In this document: positions 5,812 through 11,059 of the stretch, one piece after another
How positions within the stretch are numbered: the first letter of the stretch is position 1
Layout: each line of letters starts with the position of its first letter
Assembly (NCBI GenBank): GCA_937983305.1
Contig: CALKAJ010000155.1
Location: 1 to 11,059 of the forward strand
Direction of reading: 5' to 3'
From: an uncultured Ignavibacteriota bacterium
GTDB lineage: Bacteria; Bacteroidota; Ignavibacteria; Tepidaquicellales; Tepidaquicellaceae
DNA: 11,059 bases
Translations under genes and position numbers: made by a program
Notes under the pieces: generated by a model
Seen by the model: the letters and a program-made list of their open reading frames with translations, nothing else
Database searches by the model: none
Told to the model about the DNA's origin: nothing

Positions 5812-7650
5812 ATGTGCGGAATTGTCGGATATATCGGGAGTAAAAATTCAGTACCTGTTATAATTCAGGGACTAAAAAGGCTTGAGTATCGAGGTTATGA
5901 TTCAGCAGGAGTATCGGTAATTAATTCTGAAGGCGAATTGTTGGTTTATAAAAAAGCGGGTAAAGTATCAAAAATGGAAGAAAGTCTTGACCTCGATAAA
6001 TATTCAGGTACGATAGGTATTGGGCATACAAGATGGGCTACTCACGGAGAACCAAATGATATCAATGCTCATCCGCATTTGGATTTTGACGGGAATATTG
6101 TAATTGTCCATAACGGAATAATTGAAAACTACAAAGCTATTAAAAAAAGACTGAGTATTGAAGGTTTTGAGTTTCAAACAGAAACGGATACCGAAATACT
6201 TGCAGACTTGATTAATTTTAATTACAGAAGAACTAACGATTTTGTAACTGCTGTTAGATTATCTCTTGTAGAAGTTGAAGGGACATACGGTTTAGCCTGC
6301 TTATGTAAATCTGAACCCGACAAACTTGTAGTTGCCCGGAAAGGAAGTCCGCTATTAATAGGCGTGGGAGATGGTGAAACTATTGTATCTTCAGACGCAG
6401 CTGCAGTTATAAGTTATACTAAGCATGTAATATATCTTGAAGACGGCGAAATGGCTATTATGACGAAAAATGGTTATCAGTTAAAAACTATCGAGGATAA
6501 GGAAATATTAAGAGATACCGAGGTACTTGATTTATTACTTGATGAAATTGAAAAAGGCGGCTATGACCATTTTATGTTAAAAGAGATTTGTGAACAGCCG
6601 GATACAATACAAAATACATACAGAGGAAGAATTAACTTTGACACGGGCGTTGCTAAACTTGGCGGACTTGACACTGTACTTGATAAAATCGTGAATGCCG
6701 AAAGGTTTATAATAACTGCTTGCGGAACAGCCTGGCATGCAGGATTGGTAGGGGAATATATGATTGAGCAATACTGCAGAGTACCTGTGGAAGTTGAATA
6801 TGCCTCTGAATTTCGATATAGAAATCCAATATTATCCCCACGTGATGTTGTAATTGCAATTAGTCAAAGCGGTGAAACACTGGATACGCTTGCTGCTTTA
6901 CGCGAAGCAAAGAAATATGGAGCAACAACAATTGGAGTAGTTAACGTTATTGGAAGTACAATCGCGAGGGAAGTTGATGCCGGTACTTATATTCATGCCG
7001 GTCCCGAAATAGGTGTTGCTTCAACGAAAGCATTTACTTCTCAGATAATGTCTCTTGCACTGATTACAATGATGCTTGCCAAAAATAAGAATACTTTAAC
7101 GGATGCTGCACTGATTCAATTGTCACAGGAACTATTAACAATACCTTCAAAAATATCGAAAATGGTTGAAATGAAGGAAAAGTATAAACTCGTTGCAGAA
7201 AGTTTTAAGGATGCTAAAAACTTTCTATATCTTGGGCGCGGCTTCAACTTTCCTGTGGCGCTTGAAGGAGCTTTAAAACTGAAAGAAATCTCATACATTC
7301 ATGCTGAAGGATATCCGGCAGCAGAAATGAAACATGGTCCTATTGCTTTAATTGATGAGGATATGCCCGTAGTATTTGTTGCACCGCATGATGTTACATA
7401 TGATAAGATAATTTCAAATATTGAAGAGGTAAGAGCCAGAAAAGGCAGAATAATTGCTTTAGCTTATGATGACGACGAAAATATTAAAAATTATGCTGAC
7501 TATATTTTACCAGTGCCCAAAACGTCGCCGCTTTTTGCATCAATTCTGAATATTATACCTTTGCAATTTTTATCTTATTATATTGCGGTAATGCGTGATT
7601 GTAATGTTGATCAACCCAGGAATCTTGCGAAGAGTGTTACTGTGGAATAA
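5812..7650 (+). CDS. glmS: Glutamine--fructose-6-phosphate aminotransferase (isomerizing)
   Basis: This cytoplasmic enzyme makes glucosamine-6-phosphate from fructose-6-phosphate and glutamine, the first committed step to UDP-GlcNAc for peptidoglycan and lipopolysaccharide. It is 612 residues (E. coli 609). Residues 2 to about 220 form the class II glutaminase domain, with Cys2 as nucleophile after Met removal (MCGIVGY), Arg74-Trp75 in GHTRWATHGEPN and HNGIIEN at 100-106. Two SIS sugar-isomerase domains follow. The first has ACGTAWHA near 302-309 and ISQSGET at 350-356. The second has Lys489 and Glu492 in GALKLKE, His508 in EMKHGP and a C-terminal DQPRNLAKSVTVE with Lys607. These sit about four residues later than the E. 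coli catalytic set (Lys485, Glu488, His504, Lys603), so the enzyme should be active. It appears monocistronic. Its last 14 bases overlap the end of the opposing kinase gene. No glmS ribozyme is present in the short leader. Confidence 0.98.
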   Translation: MCGIVGYIGSKNSVPVIIQGLKRLEYRGYDSAGVSVINSEGELLVYKKAGKVSKMEESLDLDKYSGTIGIGHTRWATHGEPNDINAHPHLDFDGNIVIVHNGIIENYKAIKKRLSIEGFEFQTETDTEILADLINFNYRRTNDFVTAVRLSLVEVEGTYGLACLCKSEPDKLVVARKGSPLLIGVGDGETIVSSDAAAVISYTKHVIYLEDGEMAIMTKNGYQLKTIEDKEILRDTEVLDLLLDEIEKGGYDHFMLKEICEQPDTIQNTYRGRINFDTGVAKLGGLDTVLDKIVNAERFIITACGTAWHAGLVGEYMIEQYCRVPVEVEYASEFRYRNPILSPRDVVIAISQSGETLDTLAALREAKKYGATTIGVVNVIGSTIAREVDAGTYIHAGPEIGVASTKAFTSQIMSLALITMMLAKNKNTLTDAALIQLSQELLTIPSKISKMVEMKEKYKLVAESFKDAKNFLYLGRGFNFPVALEGALKLKEISYIHAEGYPAAEMKHGPIALIDEDMPVVFVAPHDVTYDKIISNIEEVRARKGRIIALAYDDDENIKNYADYILPVPKTSPLFASILNIIPLQFLSYYIAVMRDCNVDQPRNLAKSVTVE

Positions 7651-9838
7651 AAACTGTGAATGTACTGCCTGAGTTAAGTTCACTTTCAAGAGTTACTTTT
7701 CCTTGATGAGATTCTACTAACTGTTTGATAATTACTAATCCTAATCCCGAACCGGCTATGCCTGAAGCATTGGAAGCTCTTGTGAAAGATTGAAACAGGT
7801 TAGGTATTTCGTTTTCCGGTATTCCTATTCCATAGTCTTGTGCAATTATCTCAAATCCGTTATTCAGATAATTAACTGTTATATCCGGTTTATGTCCTTT
7901 TGTTGAAAATTTAACAGCATTTGAAATTAAATTATTAATAATATGATACATCATATTATTATCTATTAAAACCTTTCTGTGTTCTCCTTTAATATGAATG
8001 TTGAATAAAATTCTACCATCTGCGGTTTTATAATTGGAATCCTGCAAATCTTTAATTATCGAGATAACATCATTCAACTCGGGTGAATAATTTAGTTTAC
8101 CGGATTCTTTTTTACCAAGTATTAAAACGTCATCCATAAGTTTAGTAATTCTTTCAAGGTTAGATTTGATTCTGTCGAAATATTTAACTTTATTGAAATC
8201 AAAGCTTTTACTAATAAAAGATTTTAAAAGAATTTCCATACTTGTTTCTATTCCTGTTAAAGGTGTTCTGAACTCATGAGATACTATAGAAACGAAACGT
8301 CCCTTTAATTCGCTGAGATGTTTTTCTTTCACCAATGCCTCATTCAATTTAGCTTCAGCTTTTTTCCTTATTACAATTTCATTTTTTAGGTCCTTTGTTC
8401 TTTCCTGTATTGTCTTCTCCTGATTTGCAGTCAAATTTTCCAATTCTTTATTAATTATCATCTTTGAACGATATGCTCTATAAGTAAGAACCACTGCAAT
8501 TGAAATCAGTATTGTAGTAAAAGTTAACAATAATAGTTTTTCGTTCTGTCTCTGAAGCTCTATCTCTTTTAAATCTGCATTTTTCTTGCCTATGTCATAT
8601 TTCATTTTGTATCTTGACAATTCAACGGAAGCCTTATTAATATTTACAGAATCAGAATATTCTCTGTAGAGTTTGTAATAATCAAAAGCCTTCCTTATAT
8701 CACTTTTCTTTAAATAAAGATTGTATAGTCGATCGTAAGAGTAAACAAATTGCGATTTCATATTAGAACCTTCTAATTCTTTTAATCCCATTTTAAAATA
8801 ATTCTCTGCTTCATATAAAAATCCATTTTTGAAATAAACATTACCTATGTTAGTAAAAGAACTTGAAATAGAAAATTTCACATTAATTCTTTTTCTATAA
8901 TTCAGAGCAATCTTATCAAATGTAAGTGCTTCTTTAAAATCATTTCTTCTCATCCATACATTTGACATTTTGGTTGCAATTGTGGAAGCATGGTTTAAAA
9001 TTAAATTATCTGTAAAAATTCTGTAGGCCTTGCTATAATAAATATAGGCAGTATCTAAATCTCCTTTTATGTCCAGATAATAATCTGCTTTTCGAGTCAA
9101 TATATGACCTTGAATATCAATAATATTTAACTTTTGTGCAACATCGTAACCATCTTCAAATTCCAAGAAAGCTTTTTCAAATTCTTTCATTGAATAATAG
9201 CAAAACCCCCAGTAATATTTAAGATTACAGTAGTAGAAATTGTATTTGTTTTCAGGAATAAAATCCAGGGTTTTACTGTAATAATCTATCGCTATATTAT
9301 ATTCTCCTATGTGTCTGTAAACTTCTCCTAAGTATATTGTTGAAATAAATTTGGCATATATGTCATTATCTGAAATTGCGTTTTTTTGAGACTCTTCAAA
9401 CTCAGTCATGGCTCTATAATATTCGCCGTTGTTCAAAAAGTAAAAACCTATCGAAATACATATCCTACTTAATAAGTTTGTATTGCCTGAAATATTTGCA
9501 AGTTTTTTTGCCTCATATAGAAGTTTTAAACCACTATAATCGTTCCCGGTTATTAAATTGTATGAGCCTTTTACGGCATATAACTTGATTTTATAATCGT
9601 TAATTTTATAGTAATCTGTAAAAAATTCAATTTTCTTAATTATAGAATTGAGTTCTGTAATATCTACCTGCATATATCTATTACTTACGATTATAAATGT
9701 ATTAACAACTATTCCCGGAAGAGATATACTTTCGTAATCAGGGAGAACTTTTTCTAATTCCATTATTCTAAATCCTGAAGTTAAGAAGGCAGAGCAAAAT
9801 AAAAAAACTATTAAGAAAAGATATTTTTTACTTTTCAT
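7637..9838 (-). CDS. TPR-repeat sensor histidine kinase
   Basis: This is a 733-residue membrane sensor kinase. Residues 1-22 look like a Sec signal peptide. Residues about 80-400 carry around seven TPR-like helical pairs (for example near 126-154, 164-195, 205-235, 246-275, 284-316, 325-355 and 365-398), probably periplasmic and binding a protein or peptide. A transmembrane helix lies at about 435-455 and a coiled coil at about 462-510. The DHp domain carries the phospho-acceptor His521 in VSHEFRTPLTGIE. The HATPase domain has the N box NNLISNAVKFS (635-645), the G1 box DYGIGIP (668-674), the F box LFQSF and the G2 box GSGLGL. All catalytic motifs are intact. There is no receiver domain and no response regulator in the window, so its partner and signal are unknown. 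It overlaps the upstream membrane-protein gene by 11 bp, which implies translational coupling. AGGG, 3 bases before the ATG, is a weak and closely spaced binding site. Confidence 0.93.
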   Translation of the reverse strand: MKSKKYLFLIVFLFCSAFLTSGFRIMELEKVLPDYESISLPGIVVNTFIIVSNRYMQVDITELNSIIKKIEFFTDYYKINDYKIKLYAVKGSYNLITGNDYSGLKLLYEAKKLANISGNTNLLSRICISIGFYFLNNGEYYRAMTEFEESQKNAISDNDIYAKFISTIYLGEVYRHIGEYNIAIDYYSKTLDFIPENKYNFYYCNLKYYWGFCYYSMKEFEKAFLEFEDGYDVAQKLNIIDIQGHILTRKADYYLDIKGDLDTAYIYYSKAYRIFTDNLILNHASTIATKMSNVWMRRNDFKEALTFDKIALNYRKRINVKFSISSSFTNIGNVYFKNGFLYEAENYFKMGLKELEGSNMKSQFVYSYDRLYNLYLKKSDIRKAFDYYKLYREYSDSVNINKASVELSRYKMKYDIGKKNADLKEIELQRQNEKLLLLTFTTILISIAVVLTYRAYRSKMIINKELENLTANQEKTIQERTKDLKNEIVIRKKAEAKLNEALVKEKHLSELKGRFVSIVSHEFRTPLTGIETSMEILLKSFISKSFDFNKVKYFDRIKSNLERITKLMDDVLILGKKESGKLNYSPELNDVISIIKDLQDSNYKTADGRILFNIHIKGEHRKVLIDNNMMYHIINNLISNAVKFSTKGHKPDITVNYLNNGFEIIAQDYGIGIPENEIPNLFQSFTRASNASGIAGSGLGLVIIKQLVESHQGKVTLESELNSGSTFTVFIPQ

Positions 9839-11059
9839 TATCCCTAAATATTTTATAGAAGTTAAGATTGTTATCTCCCAAAGTTAAATTATTTTCTACA
9901 TAAATTGTATGTATAAAATGAAAATAATTATTGTGCATATTTGTTAATCCCGGATACCAATTATCAAAAATTATTAAATAATCCGCATTTTTCTTTAAGA
10001 TGAATGATAAAATCGAGTCGTTTTTTAAATATTGATCCAAATCTTTATATCTTAATATTTCAGGAGTTACTAAACCTTCCAGATCAATCACATAATTTTC
10101 TGTGTAATAACCAATAGCGCCAATATCGTTAAGTCCAATTACGGAATTTCTTGAGATGTTACTATTTATCCATTTAACTGCTTCAATATGCATTGAGCTG
10201 ATATTAGATACGAAATTTCCGTTATCGAAGGCAATTTTGACAAAATAAGGGATTGAAAATACCAATATAATCGCAAGAATATATTTCTGCGTTTTCAGGC
10301 GAAAACTTTTTTTAGATAAAATGTAATATGCAAAATATACACCTATGATAATCAATAAAGTGTAATCAGGTATAAAATATCTTCCATAATGTCGTGAGTT
10401 TGGAAAAATAAATATCGAAAAGCCAAGGTGAATTACAAAATAAGAAATCGGAATAAGAACAATATTAAACTTTTTTTCTTTGAAGCTATTAATTGCGAAA
10501 AAAAATATTCCGGCTAATGCTGATAAAAAAATAAAAATATTATCTCTTAAAAAAAACACCGTGCTTTTTTTTATAAAATCCAGGTATTGATTATCGGTAT
10601 AAAGTTTATTTACTCCTTTGAAAGTATTTGGGAAAGGACTGCCATTTGTATAAAAAGAAAAAATAATATACGGGGCTGATAGAACAAAGAATATCAATAA
10701 ACATAACGATAACTTATAAAAAAAACGAGAAGATTTCTTATTAAAGAGTAAGTAATACGTATCTTTTAAAAACAACAAAAAAGCTAAGACAAATCCTTCA
10801 GGGCGTGTATTTACAAGTAATCCGCATAGAGCCCATTTGATATAGAAAAATGATTCCTTATTTAAAAAATCAATGTAAATAACAGTTAATAGTATGAAGA
10901 TAAATAGAGATGTTTCCATTCCTGAAGAGGAAATGTAAGCTACTCTGCCGGTAAACAAGAATAGCATTGAAGAATAAAGAGCTATTAAATTATTATTATT
11001 TCCTGTTATTAAAAAAATTATTTTATATAATATTATTGAGGAAAGTATATAAAAAAACA
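9828..11059 (-). CDS. GT-C-like membrane glycosyltransferase (5' partial)
   Basis: This multi-pass membrane protein resembles the GT-C glycosyltransferases (ArnT/PMT/AftB-like) that move sugars from polyprenyl-phosphate carriers to acceptors outside the cytoplasm. Its frame stays open from the stop at 9828-9830 to the right edge, so the true start is outside. The Met at 10967 is internal: about 30 further hydrophobic codons precede it (reading FFYILSSIILYKIIF and on). Numbering from that Met, family-typical motifs are SSGMETSLF (13-21), NTRPEG (53-58), NGSPFPNTFKG (108-118), SRHYGRYFIPDY (191-202) and DIGAIGYYTENYVIDLEGLV (281-300). Seven or more helices precede an extracytoplasmic C-terminal domain of about 130 residues. 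The catalytic acidic residues expected near the N-terminus lie outside the window. The donor and acceptor cannot be told. It ends inside the kinase gene (11-bp overlap). Confidence 0.8.
   Translation of the reverse strand, partial: FFYILSSIILYKIIFLITGNNNNLIALYSSMLFLFTGRVAYISSSGMETSLFIFILLTVIYIDFLNKESFFYIKWALCGLLVNTRPEGFVLAFLLFLKDTYYLLFNKKSSRFFYKLSLCLLIFFVLSAPYIIFSFYTNGSPFPNTFKGVNKLYTDNQYLDFIKKSTVFFLRDNIFIFLSALAGIFFFAINSFKEKKFNIVLIPISYFVIHLGFSIFIFPNSRHYGRYFIPDYTLLIIIGVYFAYYILSKKSFRLKTQKYILAIILVFSIPYFVKIAFDNGNFVSNISSMHIEAVKWINSNISRNSVIGLNDIGAIGYYTENYVIDLEGLVTPEILRYKDLDQYLKNDSILSFILKKNADYLIIFDNWYPGLTNMHNNYFHFIHTIYVENNLTLGDNNLNFYKIFRDNEK

Noticed and set aside
9376..9588. A 70-residue open frame on the + strand inside the kinase gene
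   Set aside because: It is antisense to the TPR region, has no ribosome binding site and looks like a shadow of the kinase codons.
9770..9838. Lipoprotein signal at the kinase N-terminus (Cys15)
   Set aside because: The residues before the Cys are Phe-Leu-Phe, which do not fit a lipobox; an ordinary Sec signal or membrane anchor is more likely.
10967..10967. ATG at 10967 as the start of the membrane glycosyltransferase-like gene
   Set aside because: The frame is open and hydrophobic upstream to the window edge, and the visible protein begins in the middle of the membrane domain.

Overview
This is an A+T-rich bacterial chromosome segment with two transcriptional halves that converge near position 7640. 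The best guess for the host is the Bacteroidota/Chlorobi/Ignavibacteria (FCB) group. Supporting signs are low GC, gene leaders that mostly lack a Shine-Dalgarno sequence, two exact TAnnTTTG motifs (the Bacteroidetes-type -7 promoter element) at sensible positions, a tRNA gene without encoded CCA, and a TPR-fronted sensor kinase of a type common in that group. This placement is an inference; no rRNA or other strong phylogenetic marker is present.

Positions 1-5741, + strand: the distal part of a respiratory complex I (nuo) operon. It holds the last codons of nuoJ, then complete nuoK, nuoL, nuoM and nuoN, and closes with a strong intrinsic terminator at 5713-5741. These genes encode the proton-pumping membrane arm: NuoK plus the three antiporter-like subunits L, M and N. 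A complete tRNA-Leu gene (anticodon CAA) sits between nuoL and nuoM on the same strand, with a possible promoter element overlapping the nuoL stop codon. Almost every expected membrane-embedded charged residue of NuoK/L/M/N is present. The exception is NuoN, whose TM8 lysine is replaced by serine.

Positions 5742-7650, + strand: a single gene, glmS (glucosamine-6-phosphate synthase), with a candidate promoter and the clearest Shine-Dalgarno sequence in the window. Its end overlaps the end of the opposing gene by 14 bp.

Positions 7637-11059, - strand: two overlapping genes, read right to left. The first is a multi-pass membrane protein resembling GT-C glycosyltransferases, whose 5' end lies beyond the right edge of the window. 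The second, overlapping it by 11 bp, is a TPR-sensor histidine kinase with no receiver domain and no response regulator in view. This half looks even more A+T-rich than the nuo/glmS half and is the more accessory-looking part.

No stretch longer than 300 bases lacks a gene. The longest gap is the 124 bases between nuoN and glmS. I see no CRISPR array, insertion sequence, phage gene or recognisable defence system. The points most worth a second look are the tRNA inside the nuo operon, the lysine-less NuoN TM8, the duplicated motif at the NuoL C-terminus and the overlapping glycosyltransferase-kinase pair.
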